Positions 48,101-59,217 are shown, numbered from the stretch's first letter. The stretch is DNA of 64,000 bases from Marasmius tenuissimus (GCA_029532415.1 JAQOTA010000047.1:1612001-1676000); one strand, 5' to 3'. Made by a program: numbers and translations. Notes: a model not told the origin generated them from the sequence alone.

Positions 48101-50680
48101 TCCGGGGCTATTCCGCTCAGGAGTGGTTTTAAAGGTCCATAGGTCACGAAGCAGATCGTACGCGAGCTTCACATCCTGTTTGTCATTAGGATTCATGATG
48201 GCTTGGATGTGCTCAGCCGTGAACTCTGCCATACGGAGGTGGGATCGAAGAATAGGCGGAGTAAGAAGAACCCCATGAACAAGTATGCCTTTCTTGCGGA
48301 GAGTTGCATTCTGGAGGCGTTTATTAATGTGTTTTGCATCCTTGTCACCGGTAAGATCATCATCCCCAACATGAAGATCCATGAACCCAAGTCCTTCACA
48401 AGGTCATTAAGGCGGCTATCCTGGGGGCGCGGATGTTTGAATGTCAGCTGGACAAGGGACTTTCCCCGTTTCGCTTCGCCATCTGAGGCGACACTGACTA
48501 GATGCAAGCCAATGTCCTTCAAACAGCTAGTGAGAGCATCAATGATGGTCTGAATGATCTCTGTATGCTCTGGAGCTTTTCCTTGTTTACATGACCCGGA
48601 TATGACAATCGGGCGGGCGGCATGTAAACGCTTGTTATTGGGTGTAAGTGACTTTGAGTTCGTGAGTAATCCGAAGGCGCTGACGGTAGCCTGATGCAAG
48701 GTCTCGTGAGCCGTGGAAATTAAATGGGGTTTGACATGACTCACCTCCATAGCCAGGTGCGCTTCCTCCTCATCTAAAGCCTCGACTAAAGCTTCCAAAT
48801 CATCAAAGCCATTGAACTCAAGGCTAATTCTATGGCAGTGCTCGCGACATATGTTGGTAAATTTGTTTGTGGTATCATCATATCTCGGGTACTGATTGAC
48901 TGCAATCTCGTCTAGCATCAGGATGTAGTGAACAGGCGGGTGAGGGAGATTTTGCAACGCGTCAAGGAACTCGGAAAGACAAGATCTGATATTTATCTGG
49001 ACTTCCTCGAAAGTGGGTTTTCCAGAGGATACCACAAGAGGGGTCATTGTGGAGTGACGGCGGGTGGTCAACAGGCTAGGCAACCCCGAATTACGAGCAG
49101 TGATCTCACAGAGACGACCTCCACCAATTCAAAAGATGATGAGTGACTTCATCAACTCCTTTTCGATATAACTTTTGAGGTGCAGAAGCCCCTCGCTCGC
49201 CACCTTATACATCTGCAACATCCCTCAAACTCCCATCTTCCTCTTCAGAGCAATGGACACCAGTTTGTCCACTCATTCATACTCTCCACTTCCAATAGCC
49301 ATGATGAATCGTTTTGTATTGTCCAAGTTTCTCTGCATGACCAGTAGCTTCTGGGAGTTGCGAAGATGGCGCAGACGAAGTGTGTCGAATTGATCTGTGC
49401 GCCGATGTGCAATCTCCTTCAATCCGTTCAAGGAATGGAATATCCAAGGTGAGTTTTCATGAACTCCGTTTTCGATTCGGGCTGTGATGCCTTCCAGAAC
49501 ATCATTGGAAGACAAGGACTCGCAGGCGTGACAACATTCCCGGTCCTCTTGAATCTCAACCCGACAATCACGATGAAAAAGGTGCATCATGCCATTTTGG
49601 ATCGAGACATTCCACGGAAGCATGTAGTGATCATGGAGAGCAAACGGGTAGGACGAATATGGTGTTTGTTGTGGAGGAAAGGTGAGATGGAACCCTGAGC
49701 AACGGCGAGTTGGATCCGGGATTGTGTCGACATCGATTATATCGTGGGTTTCGCAGGTGGCTGGGGGAGAAAGAGGAGGAGGAATGAAAGGTCGTCGAGA
49801 TCCAATGGGTTTCAACATTGGTTCTTCGCGTATTTCGCCGCATCTAAAAGCCAGTGAGTTGTGACTTCGCGTGAAATGTGGATCGACTGACCTTATTTGT
49901 ATCGCCTTTTCTAGTCGTTCGAGTTTCCCCTCAAGCAGAGCAGGATCAATGCTTCGCTTTTCCACAAAGTATAGCAAGAATTTTACGAGTCCTTCAACAC
50001 CAAATTTCCTGCGCTTGAGCTTTACAGACAGCTCCTCTACCGTCGTCCCATACCCTAACAGCACGGTCAGTTGACCATCCAGCCACTGCCAATCGCTCTC
50101 GGCATCTCCAATGTCAACGTCGCTCGGCTCTGCTCCAAACATGCCAAATGGTCCCTGACTATCTCCAATGGACAGACAATCAAGCCGATAAGAGTTCACT
50201 TTGCGTGCGAATAAATGCAAGGTACTCTCATTGGCCAATGTTGATGGAAATTTGGAGGATGATCTGGGGTTGACTGAGGAATCCGCCTGTCTCGGTGATG
50301 GAGGTGCTGATGAGGTCGGTGGCGAGGCAAGGAAGGCCTTCACTTTCGTAGCTGCTTTCACTGTCGATGGCACCAAATTTGCCTTCAAATCGTTCGGCCT
50401 CCACAAATCGAAGAGTTTCTTCTGCGGCTTTGTCTTTTCCTCTCGCTTTTTTGCATTTTGGACTTTGAGACAACCCTTTGACTTCCGATGTTGATTCAAG
50501 TTTTCTTCTCCTCCGGTCCCGACCTTGACTGACTCACCACAGTCTGGGCAAGGTATCATCCCATCGGCGTCGATTAGAATTGACTGTGAGAATTGTGAGT
50601 ACTATACAAACCACAATGTATTCTATGGATCTTACCGATTGTTTTTCTTGTTCCTTTTGTTTTCCTTTACTTTTGCCCAT
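45156..50680 (-). pseudogene. Putative DDE transposase with N-terminal finger and C-terminal PHD finger
   Basis: Exon 1 (50680-50636) encodes MGKSKGKQKEQEKQS; exon 2 starts at 50583. Next come a Cys/His finger (CPDCGESVKV...H...C) and a charged linker. The core has HYILMLDEIAV (Asp near 48912), HLVSVASDGEAKRG (near 48480), HVGDDDLTGDKDAKHINKRL (48380-48325) and LLGTDRLETLFGLVHTLV (47835-47790). Then come Cys/His-rich exons (47062-46424), an acidic stretch (46381-46040) and a PHD finger. The PHD finger is CVCGDEI...KCRVAGCETQW, spliced to YHLLCLNPV...CSACKG, with stop at 45158-45156. The motif layout resembles P-element/THAP9 transposases. Stops are TGA at 49275-49273, 49227-49225 and 49131-49129, and there is a frameshift near 48385. 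So this copy is dead, unless the stops are spliced out. Confidence 0.7.
45749..45830. repeat. GATAAG-rich stretch in an intron
   Basis: About six copies of GATAAG or GATAAGATA in roughly 80 bp, within the presumed intron before the PHD exon of the transposon gene. It is either a simple purine-rich repeat or a cluster of sites resembling the fungal GATA-factor motif. Confidence 0.6.
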
Positions 50681-50976
50681 AGTCGACCACTGTTGAGTGT
50701 TTCGAGACAGCACGGGAGCTTGAGGTGATCTTGATGAGCTTACAAGCCAGAGAACCATGTTCATTCAAATTACAGTTCCACCGCGTGTTGAAGAATACAT
50801 TTTTTTGGGCCTCGAATTACTCTAAATAACCTTCTGCAGCGCTTCCAGAGGCTGATGGTTGCTGTTTTCCTTGATCTCTCAGTCCCATTATGGGAGGGTC
50901 CAAAAATTTTTAAGCCCACGCCGACCCCTCCCCCCCCCTACCTCGTACCGCAAATTCCAATCCTGCCACCCCCTTG

Positions 50977-50984
50977 TGCAGCAT
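50977..50984. repeat. Target-site duplication, right copy
   Basis: TGCAGCAT directly after the right terminus CCCCCTTG of the 6157-bp element, matching 44812-44819 exactly. Confidence 0.92.
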
Positions 50985-51518
50985 ACCCTTGCTCTCTGTA
51001 AAGACAAACTATTTGGTAGGATATAGAATCACAGCACTGACATGAAAAGCTTCTTACAATGTATCCAGTACTGTGGCTGCCCGAAAACTTGACTCAACGT
51101 CATCCATCATACTCTGGAAAAAACGCGATGCAAGCTCGTGGAATGTGCCGTTGTCCTGGCTTGCAAGCTCAAAATTAGCCAGGGCTGTGTAAAACTGCAA
51201 ATAACCCCGGGTGTGTGACGGGAGGATGTCAAGGTACCTTGGCTAACAGCCGCAATGCTAGGTATCAGTATTTGGAGATAACATGTTGTATGTCCATGAC
51301 TCACTCTGTTCAACATGTTGGGGCGCCTCGAGTAACGCCAGGAAAGCAGTGTCTGGGTGATTCTGAAATGAATGTGTGACATTCGGTTTCTGTAGTCCCA
51401 GTTAGGATAGGTCAGACTCAACAGCCGTAGCGAGATGCCTCACCCAAAGCGGAGTTGGGGAGAGCTGTCCTTGCGAAAGGAGGGGTAGAAAACATGCAAT
51501 TAGAGTGAATGGCTTCAT

Positions 51519-52429
51519 AGGAGTCAAGGGGCAATCAGCAAATGGTATCGAGTGGATTGGTACATCATCGTCTTTTGTACTCTTGTCCCATATTCAACCT
51601 GCCGCGAAAGCAATGCACTAAGTGGGAAGGGGCATGTTTGGGCGCTATTGAACTTCTTACTTCTGTGCAGCAATAACCCACCTGATGATAGTACAGACAG
51701 CGGCTAGAGGACACAACACTGAGTTCCAGTTCTTCAAAGAGCCATACCTCTGAATACTCGAGGGCGATGGTTCGAGCAATTGTAAAGGGGTAGCAAAAGG
51801 GTTCGTGAGGGCTAAGTCTCATTCAGTCGGCTGATGAATCGGAAACCAGGTAATCCAGCAATCACAGCGCTGTAATCACCTCCAGGTAGATTGCTTCCCG
51901 CATTGTCAACGAGACATTTCATGGGCTTAGCCTCCAGGCCGCGGTATTCAAACCATTCGGGACTTCCAAGTTTGGGTCTAGACATATCGAAGGACCAACA
52001 CATCTGAGTCTCCTTCGGGACTCTTGCACAACGTAATTCTTGAACTACATAGCTTATCTATAGAATCTCCCCAATTAGCTCAAACAAGGCCCTCGCCATG
52101 GCTTTACTTATCCTATTGATAGGTTGCCGAGAGAGGATTTTGGACCCTCAGCGATGGCTTGTTTTATGGCAAGCTATCCACCGGCATCAAAAGATCCAAA
52201 TGATCCCCGACTTCCCAGCCACCAGCGCCTCATCTATCGTGGGGCGAGAGGAGCAACTATGAGTCTCCGCGCGTTGGAGCGATAAGATGGAGACGAGACA
52301 GCCATGTTTGCATTGTAGAGAATGGGTCGGTTGCGATCACAACTATGTTCCACTAAACAACGTATTATTACCTCCTAATTGCTGCGAGTCGGACCATGAA
52401 AGGTAATTTTGGTTCTCAGTGAGAGTTCT
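51519..52429. other. Upstream flank of GH76-like copy C; no gene
   Basis: Contains the presumed promoter of copy C on the minus strand. No confident TATA box. Short frames without motifs. Confidence 0.4.
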
Positions 52430-52850
52430 TGAGCTCTTAGGAGGTATTGAAAAATTAAAGTTGAGGGTTAAGCGACTCTCGTGAAGGAAAGAGGCAAGAG
52501 GTCAAATAGGAGCCTATGCTGGGCTATTTGGAAATCGAGGCCAGGTTTCCTCAAAAACCAGGCAAAATACTTGAGTTTTCTCCTTACCTCGTACTTACCT
52601 TATTACAACATGCTGACAGCTGTACTTGAGAGAACCTTGAGCAACGCAGTTGAGTCAAACTTGAGGGAGCGAGTGAGTCAAACTCAAGGGAGTGAATGAG
52701 GTGGCTCAAGGTCGATGTTGAGGGAGTAGATGAGGCAACTCAAACTGTGCTCAAGGGTACCTCAACGCTGACCTTGAGGGAGTAAACAAGCTGACTCAAC
52801 TTCACTCAAGCCATGCTCAACAATGCTTCAAGGTTTGTCTCAAGTCAGGT
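52430..52850. repeat. CTCAA/TTGAG-rich repeat region
   Basis: Many TTGAGGGAG and CTCAAG-type hexamers occur in both orientations (more than fifteen between 52620 and 52850), with no coding sequence. The same motif is dense in the foldback that starts 0.6 kb to the right. Confidence 0.7.
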
Positions 52851-53486
52851 CGGGCGAACACACATGAAAGGGTAGAACAAAATATATTGTATATGTTGTG
52901 TGAATACATAGGAGCGGCGAGTACACCACATAGTGAGGGCTGCCATTGTTCAATGTGAGCACTGTACAACGTGCAGGGCTTATCAAGTCAAGTGCTAACC
53001 TTGGGTTGGGCCAGTTTCTGGCCAGGACAACATATTCGTTGACTGTGGAGAGGTTGTAAGTCGCTGAACCAGACAGACAGAGAGGGAACACATACCAGTA
53101 GGTGACTTGGTGGTGAGTGCGTATCCTGTGTTGTTGTTTATTTCTTCCTTTCTACACTACATTTCAGTGAGATACAGAGTGGAGGAGAGGGCTGGTTTAT
53201 ACATTACAGTGCTTCAAAATTATACATTGCATTAGAGCCGCCACTATATCAATGGAGGCATTCATTTAACTCAAACCATTCATCATGTTCCGTCCCAGCT
53301 GTCCAAGTTTCAGAAACGAACAAGAATCAAGACAAAAAAAAGACTCACAGCAACAAATGACTTCCGGCCTCATGAACCCTAAGCACTCCATCTTCAGGTG
53401 TATACAAAGCTCTGGGATGTCAAGTTGGAAGGGACTCTGAGGATAACAAAGACGATGCACCCACTTTGTGGCAATTCATTGCTCAG
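52851..53486. other. No recognisable gene
   Basis: Sequence between two CTCAAG-rich regions. Only short frames. No terminal repeats identified. Confidence 0.4.
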
Positions 53487-54029
53487 GTTTGTACTTTCCT
53501 TTACTCATGTTCATACTCTCGAGTCTCTTTATCATTTGCTCAAGCCCACATTTTCCTTCACTCAAGTCCATTTTCCTCTTTGCTCAAGTCCATACTTTAT
53601 GGACACTCAACTCTGACTTCTTCTCTCAAGGCTATTTATTCCCTACTCAATTTTCGCTTGAGTTCCCTACCTACATTAGTACAGAGTGAATCTCAAGTTT
53701 TCTGCTCAAGTCATTCTCAAGATTTCCTCAAGTCATTCCTTCAGATATTTGTCGAGGTAATACTCAATTTGATACTCAAGTTGAATCTGATTGATTTACT
53801 CTGTGCCAATGTAGGTAGGGAACTTGAGCAAAAATTGAATAGGGAGTAAATAGCCTTGAGAGAAGAAGTCAGACTTGAGCAAACATAAAGTATGGACTTG
53901 AGCACAGGGGAAAATGAACCTGAGTGAAGGAAAATATGGACTTGAGTGAATGATAAAGAAACTCGGGAGTATGAACATGAGTAAAGGAAAGTATGAACTT
54001 GAGTGAATGTGGGCAAGAAATTGCTCAAG
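53487..54029. repeat. Foldback repeat, two ~220-bp inverted arms
   Basis: The left arm (about 53487-53700) and right arm (about 53795-54029) are inverted copies with roughly 85-90 percent identity by eye, around a spacer of about 95 bp. The arms contain serial CTCAAG(T)CCA-type repeats. Translations of left plus and right minus strands are near-identical (FFSQGYLFPTQFSLEFPTYI and FFSQGYLLPIQFLLKFPTYI), which shows the inversion. No transposase seen. A MITE or foldback element is likely. Confidence 0.8.
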
Positions 54030-55770
54030 GCAAGCGTATATGTGATTGAAAAACTGGGCTACATGTTCTTCCGCTTGATATCTCACCTCAATACTTTCTC
54101 CTTGTTGCCTTCGTCGCCTGTATGCTTGCGACTCATGATCCATTGAAATGCAATACTGCAGTTGACACCACAGGAGAGTGAGCGTGAAGGACACTGGGCA
54201 ACATGTATATGCTGGAAGGGAGATGTAAAGGAAGGATCTTTGTGAAGATTGGGAGGTCCATAAACACCAACAGACAATTTGTATTGAGCCAGCATAGTTA
54301 AACGCACAGTGAGATGAAACTAAAACCTCACATCTCAACTATAAGAGAATTCTTGTGTTCTTGCAGATGCTTGCTAGAGGTGATAATCAAGTAGATTGTC
54401 CTAAACCTTTGAGATGCAAAGTCTCCAGCTTTTATACAAGAGTCCTTGTCTATCTACAAGTCATAGAACATAGGTAAGTGAGAATATAGCATATGGTACA
54501 TATTGCATATCTGTTACGAATCTACCCACTATTCTTTGCTTTTCCAGTCCCTTGGTCAACATCCCTTCCTTTCCACTTCCTTTCACACAGATACATGTCC
54601 CAGCATCACTGTATGATCCCCATTTCATTCTATGATGTTCCATATCATTCTTTCCTTGATACATTGTAACCTGTGTTCCCCACTGATGTGTACATGGTTT
54701 CCTTTGATCAGATCCACAGATGCATCATTTATCCCTATACAGTTCATTCCCATGATCATTGTACAGCTTGGGTCTGTCATATATACTCATGGTCACTTGT
54801 AGGTAGTTCCCCAACTTGTCCATTTCATCCATACCACTTGCCCAGCTTGTGCTATGTTGAGGGTGTACTTGCTCAATAGCTATCTATTTCACCCTTGATC
54901 TCTAGTCTCAGATTGGATGGCCTGAGAGGTTCCCAGTCACAGAGGCCGTTCATGACAATATCAGTAAACATAAGTGCTCAAAGAGCAGAGTGAGTAAGTG
55001 GCGTAGTCATACTAGCTTTCTATCTAAGTAATCTAGGGAGAAAGCTCAGTCAGCTTTGAATGCTATTGGGTGCAAAGCTGAACCTTGTTATAAACCATAG
55101 AGATAAGGTGTGGTTACTGACTAACTACAGAGTCTGTCTGAGTAAGTACAGGATCTTTCATACAAGTGCAAGTGTCATAGTAAAAGAGTCTATAAATAAT
55201 AGACGCATAAACAACACGTCAATAAGTGTATCACATGGTATTCACTTGTTCAATAATTTGAGCAACACCGGAAGACTTGCAAGCATGTGCTATGGACAGC
55301 AATTGGCCCTTGGTCAACGCTGAACTGCTACAAAGCAGGTACATGTCTGAATCAACTCTACATTTCATTCTAATTTGTGATTCTAGAGTCATGCATGCAC
55401 CTTAAGATGGAATGTTCAGGGTTTACGAGGGTAGCAATGGTGTGTTGTTGTAAGTCAGCTCTTTTTGACTTGTTACTCTTTTCTCATCATTGAACAGGCA
55501 GGACGGAACATGAGGAGTGGTTTGAGTACAAGGGAACACTGCTCTCAAAAGTAAAAAATCTCACAAAATGTATTATTCTGAAGCATTGTAATATATGAAG
55601 TAGTATTCTCCTCTACTGATCCATGGCTCCGGGGCTCACCCCAACATAGAGTACAACAGAAAAAAAAGCAAAATACATGGGATATGTGCTTGCCGCTGGG
55701 TCTTCACAGAGTACCTATAGGTGTGTTCCCTCTTTTATCCTTTGTATGTATCAGAAATCCACTACTCACC
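54030..55770. other. No recognisable gene
   Basis: Decayed-looking sequence between the foldback and a Gypsy LTR. It may contain further retroelement debris, but no motif is clear. Confidence 0.4.
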
Positions 55771-56276
55771 TGTTCAGATGTGGTTTTGATGATAAGGGAA
55801 TAACTGATGTGAATGCAGAGAGCAGAGGAGATGTTGTCAAAGGACAGAAGACGTTCTTTAGTCTGAGGTTTATGCCTCAGACGATCTAGCTTATATACAT
55901 GGATTCTACAGGACCCCAGACACTATCTAAGACCTATGATACCTAAGCTGACTGATGCACTCATCAGGATGAGTCTACTATGAGTCGTGATGATGCAATC
56001 AAGATGTAAGTATGAGTTGAGTGAGTCGTAAGAGTTAACTCGAGTGTTTGAGCTGTCCACACAGCACATGACTCACCATAGTCATGGTGTGGCAGATCTA
56101 GACCTATGCGTATCCCCTTTAGTTACAGATCTATCTAGATGAGTCCAGACCAAATCTATAGATCAAGAGATCAGATATCTACTGATGAGATGTTGGATTG
56201 GATTGAATAATATGATAACCACATGGCACAGATAAGATATAGGGAGATTAGATGTAGAGAGAGAAAATCTGTGACA
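55771..56276 (-). repeat. Gypsy 3' LTR (about 506 bp)
   Basis: On the minus strand, a polypurine tract AAGAGGGGGGGTAA is followed at 56276 by TGTCACAG, the LTR start. The LTR contains TATATAAGC near 55890-55880 and plausibly ends in ...CTGAACA at 55771, giving TG...CA ends. The partner 5' LTR is absent, so the end is inferred. Confidence 0.7.
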
Positions 56277-57275
56277 TTACCCCCCCTCTTGGTTCAAGCT
56301 CCGATGAGAACACATGGACTTCATTTTCAAAAAATCCATCCATTTCCATAACCCTTACTGGTCTAAGTCCAAGCTTCTTGTACTCCTTGACTTTCTTTCT
56401 GTCAACCACCCATTCTAGGTGACCCTTCACCACAATTGGTTCAGGTGCAGGTGGCTTTTGTCCAACGATAGTGGGTTCATTATATGTGGCAAGCTTGCTG
56501 GCATGAAAGATGGGATGATATGCTCGGAATTTTGATGGCATCTGAAGTTTAAAGGTAACCGGTGACAACTTTTCAATAATTGTGAAAGGTCCCTTGTATC
56601 TCGGATTGAGTGCCCATTCCTTATCCTGGTAATCTTTCAGATTCAGTAGTACTTTATCTCCAACTTTGAAGGGAACATTTTGAACCCCCTGGTTGTAGTA
56701 CCACTTCATCCTTTCAGCTGCGAGCTTCAGGGCTGCTTTCGCTTGCTCCTGAGCATCAAGTCATTGATGAAAAATGTCATTAAGGTCATTGTTCTTTGAA
56801 AGCTCTTTGGCCAATGTTGGTCCAGCTCATAAGTGTCAACCATACTCCAAGAAGAAAGGACTTGACTTTGTCCCTTCATGTGCTGCGTTATTGTAAGCGA
56901 ATTCTGCCACATTTAGCAGTAGTGACCAATCATCAAGATTGTAGTCAATGTAGCACCGGAGATATTGTTCCAGACTTTGATTCACTTGTTCTGTTTGTCC
57001 ATCTGTTTGCGGATGATAAGATGTTGACATTGTTGATTTAATTCCAAGGAGTTTGCACCATTCTTGGAATATTTCAGCAGCGAACTGTGTTCCTCTATCC
57101 GAAATGATCTGATATGGAAGTCCATGCAGAGGGTAGATTCTGTCATACAGTAACCTTGCAAGGTCCTTTGCAGAGAAGTTATTTGTGATAGGAAAGAAGT
57201 GAGCCCGCTTGGTGAGTCTTGGGTAGAGAGAGACTATATAACTGGTCAAAGACACATCAGACCTCCATGGGGAAT
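56264..57275 (-). pseudogene. Ty3/Gypsy integrase and C-terminal tail, truncated
   Basis: Integrase core: LTKRAHFFPITNNFSAKDLA, then GLPYQIISDRGTQFAAEIF (catalytic Asp) and SYHPQTDGQTEQVNQSLEQYL (catalytic Glu). It is followed by FAYNNAAHEGTKSSPFFLEYG, a linker, and FKVGDKVLLNLKDYQ ... LNPRYKGPFTIIEKL. The end, HLEWVVDRKKVKEYKKLG, looks like a divergent chromodomain that could guide insertion into heterochromatin. The first catalytic Asp block is degraded (LYPRLTK where VDRLTK is usual), and a frame change lies between core and tail (about 56730). RT and everything upstream are missing. Confidence 0.88.
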
Positions 57276-57624
57276 GACCAAACAGGAGCACCAGTAGGCG
57301 CCCTACTTCCAACAGAGATATAATTCTCAAGGTTGCACTGAGTACAAGATGACATCCACTCCAGGAAAAGGCCACAGCTTATTTTGAATGCTACCAGTCA
57401 CCCCAAGAGAGCATGGTTGTGGCTTGTGGTCTCAAGGTTTGATGTTACCTTGTTAGACTCGTCTCCTATGGGATTTGAGTGGCATTTAAGATGGATTCAT
57501 GAGAGAGTGGTATAGTACTTCCAAAGATTGCATAGTATGTGGGGAAGCGTACAGTGTTTATTACCAGTCTCAATACACCCAATTCTCTTTTTTTTTTGCA
57601 TCGGCCCTACAGGACAAAGAATGA
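57276..57624. other. Junction between Gypsy integrase and a 7TM pseudogene; no gene
   Basis: The Gypsy coding sequence is lost here and no 7TM exon is yet visible. Probably the breakpoint of a deletion. Confidence 0.4.
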
Positions 57625-58545
57625 CTAAACTATCTGCGAGTCAAATGTACCCAAAATAACGGCAGACTTTGCTTCTACTGTTGCCAGAATATGCAAATTA
57701 TGCAGGTTGTCACACGTAGGTGGTCCAGGACTGACTGATAATACCCCGCTCAAGTCCCACATTGAGTATTTGAGATACACAAGCATCACTAGCAATGTTG
57801 GGTATTCCCTACCAGGAGAAGCGAGACCAAGAAAGATAGTCAATGAACTGACCACAAGTTGAAGAATAGCAGCATAGAAAATTTTTATAATGACCACACT
57901 TGCAAAGGAGGTGGGTAGCAGAGGTGTTGTTGGTGATAGCAAGATGAGTTGGATGAAGAGGGGTGGGAGAGCAGCGTGAAAGAGACTCGTCAGGTCATTA
58001 GATTACTGAAAGGAGACATGGAGGGTAACCCAAAGAACAGAATAAACAATTCCAGGACAAGAACTTTCACTACCCGGGTACGCTGTGGACACTGATTAAG
58101 AAGCATCCCAACACCCTGGCAGCAATACCTAAATGGGTGTAACATGTCTGTTTTTTCCAGCTCGGGTTGCAGGTTGTTTTGAGGTTTTTATAACATGACA
58201 GATAATCCCAACAAATAGACACAGGCGATCCCAACTGTTCTAGACGTAGTGAAGCGTCCTTCAGCGCAAAGAGAACACCTGAGATCGTCCCAATTGAAGG
58301 TGTTTTGTCAAGACAAGATCTCCTGATAGTGTCCTGACAATGTAGAGTGTCCTTTTGGGTTACAAGGACAGTCACAACTGCAAAGGTGCAATCCTGCAGC
58401 CTAAACAGCAAAGAAAAGGTCAGTACAACTGGTTTGGACTAAAGCACACCTGTGGGCTTTGGAGTTGTTGGCAGCGATAGTCACGATGATGAGAGCAAGA
58501 GAAGTAGATATAACAGCTAAGTCGTAAACTGGTGTACATGGTTTT
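57625..58545 (-). pseudogene. Seven-transmembrane fungal membrane protein, second damaged copy
   Basis: The minus strand carries AAILQLVVSSLTIFLGLAS and YPTLLVMLVYLKYSMWDLSG (57880-57760). These match the C-terminal helices of the gene at 36.1-37.8 kb (VIQLVVILLPPAST and YPTLLVVLIYLQYSM). Upstream a hydrophobic segment AVISTSLALIIVTIAANN (58520-58460) could be an early helix. The middle part, with the GDGIVLWRAW block, is not found and frames change, so this is a partial pseudogene. Confidence 0.6.
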
Positions 58546-58839
58546 GCTGGTTAACTTATTTAGGTCTTGGGATCCAATTATCAGGTCCCAAACTGTACCG
58601 TGTTTGTATAATAAGTGTCAGAAGTCCAAAAGTCCAAGAGAGTGTTTCTGTAAAGTACAAGATGTGATTGGACTCTTCCTTGGGACCGGGTATGGCCAAG
58701 TTGAAGGAGGTATGAATGTGTTCGGGATGGTATTGACTCAGTAGGTGAATGTGCCATAGCGGATTTAGTTGTGTTGTGTGGTGAATATGCAAGTGTACGG
58801 GGTCTTTGTTGAGTGAGTCAGAGGAAGGACAGGTCAGGA

Positions 58840-59025
58840 TTACCGTCTAGTCAGGTCGGGATGTCAATCGGCACTAAAGCTCGCGTTGGGCGCTTCAGGA
58901 TGTGCATATGACACAGGAGTGGGAATCCTCGGAGTTACTGAGTTTTGAATTGACAAGTAGGGACTGATGGATGACTTTGTGGGTCCCTACGTTAGTGTCG
59001 ATGGAAACTAAAAGGGGTCGTTACA
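58840..59025 (-). repeat. Gypsy LTR fragment 1 (starts at 59025)
   Basis: A polypurine tract TTAGAGGGGGGGTAA is followed by TGTAACGACCCCTTTTAG at 59025 on the minus strand, a Gypsy-type LTR start like the one at 13541. The inner end is not determined. No pol sequence is attached. Confidence 0.6.
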
Positions 59026-59039
59026 TTACCCCCCCTCTA

Positions 59040-59145
59040 AAGGTCTGAGGCCTTGAAGATACGTAGAAGACAGAGCCACGTGTGTTATTTCCAATTGCGC
59101 TGGAATGTGTGTTAGTGTCAATGGAAAATAAAAGGGGTCATTACA
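59040..59145 (-). repeat. Gypsy LTR fragment 2 (starts at 59145)
   Basis: About 40 bp (59145-59107) repeats the start of fragment 1 with a few changes (TGTAATGACCCCTTTTATTTTCC, with CGACC changed to TGACC). Two LTR starts 120 bp apart in the same orientation suggest nested or tandem insertions followed by deletion. Confidence 0.6.
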
Positions 59146-59217
59146 GCAGGCTGGCTTCTCAGAAGGCATGAGTAAGAATGAGAGCAATCAGGAAACCAGG
59201 AGTCCAAGACAGTCTGA

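Larger units (their letters stand above)
44820..50976 (-). mobile_element. 6157-bp DNA transposon with 8-bp target duplications and CAAGGGG termini
   Basis: Ends are CAAGGGGGTGGCA (44820) and TGCCACCCCCTTG (to 50976). Imperfect inverted similarity extends about 40 bp inwards (AATT blocks and CGTACGAGG/CCTCGTAC). Identical 8-mers TGCAGCAT flank it. Removing the element and one 8-mer restores a GH76-like reading frame. C-rich runs of about 20 nt lie near both ends in the same orientation (44882-44902, 50925-50942). It carries one intron-containing gene on the minus strand (50680-45156). An 8-bp duplication is used by P, hAT and, to my knowledge, Zisupton-type transposases. Confidence 0.92.
43059..51518 (-). 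pseudogene. GH76-like membrane protein, copy C, split by a 6157-bp transposon
   Basis: The 5' part (51518-50977) starts MKPFTLIACFLPLLSQGQ, a signal peptide, then LSPTPLW before a GTGAGG donor as in copy B, and later NFELASQDNGTFHELASRF. The 3' part (44819-43059) resumes with RWSKAHGNNIFISLAREWW, RNFTIEGATFQ, EPSDTKYVHAASLTLDH, MIEAMSILYSITGDADIG, GDMYLLRGLAEAYKRG and LYDQAVAAQILVDG. It then has a Pro/Thr linker, a membrane helix (VITGVTVGSVIFLALIVLIT), an Arg-rich stop-transfer and the tail VPDMVREL...DPPDY. Without the transposon the junction reads GYAAVRW, as in copy B (GYAAIRW). A possible frameshift near 44235 precedes MIEAM. Role as for copy B. The insertion disables it. Confidence 0.85.

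Noticed and set aside
44846..50950. TACGAGGT as the terminus of the large transposon
   Set aside because: It is an inner part of the inverted repeat; the true ends lie 26 bp further out, where TGCAGCAT duplications and restored GH76 codons are found.
53796..54338. 180-residue minus-strand frame
   Set aside because: Most of it is the reverse of the foldback arm, full of CTCAAG repeats, with no protein family features.
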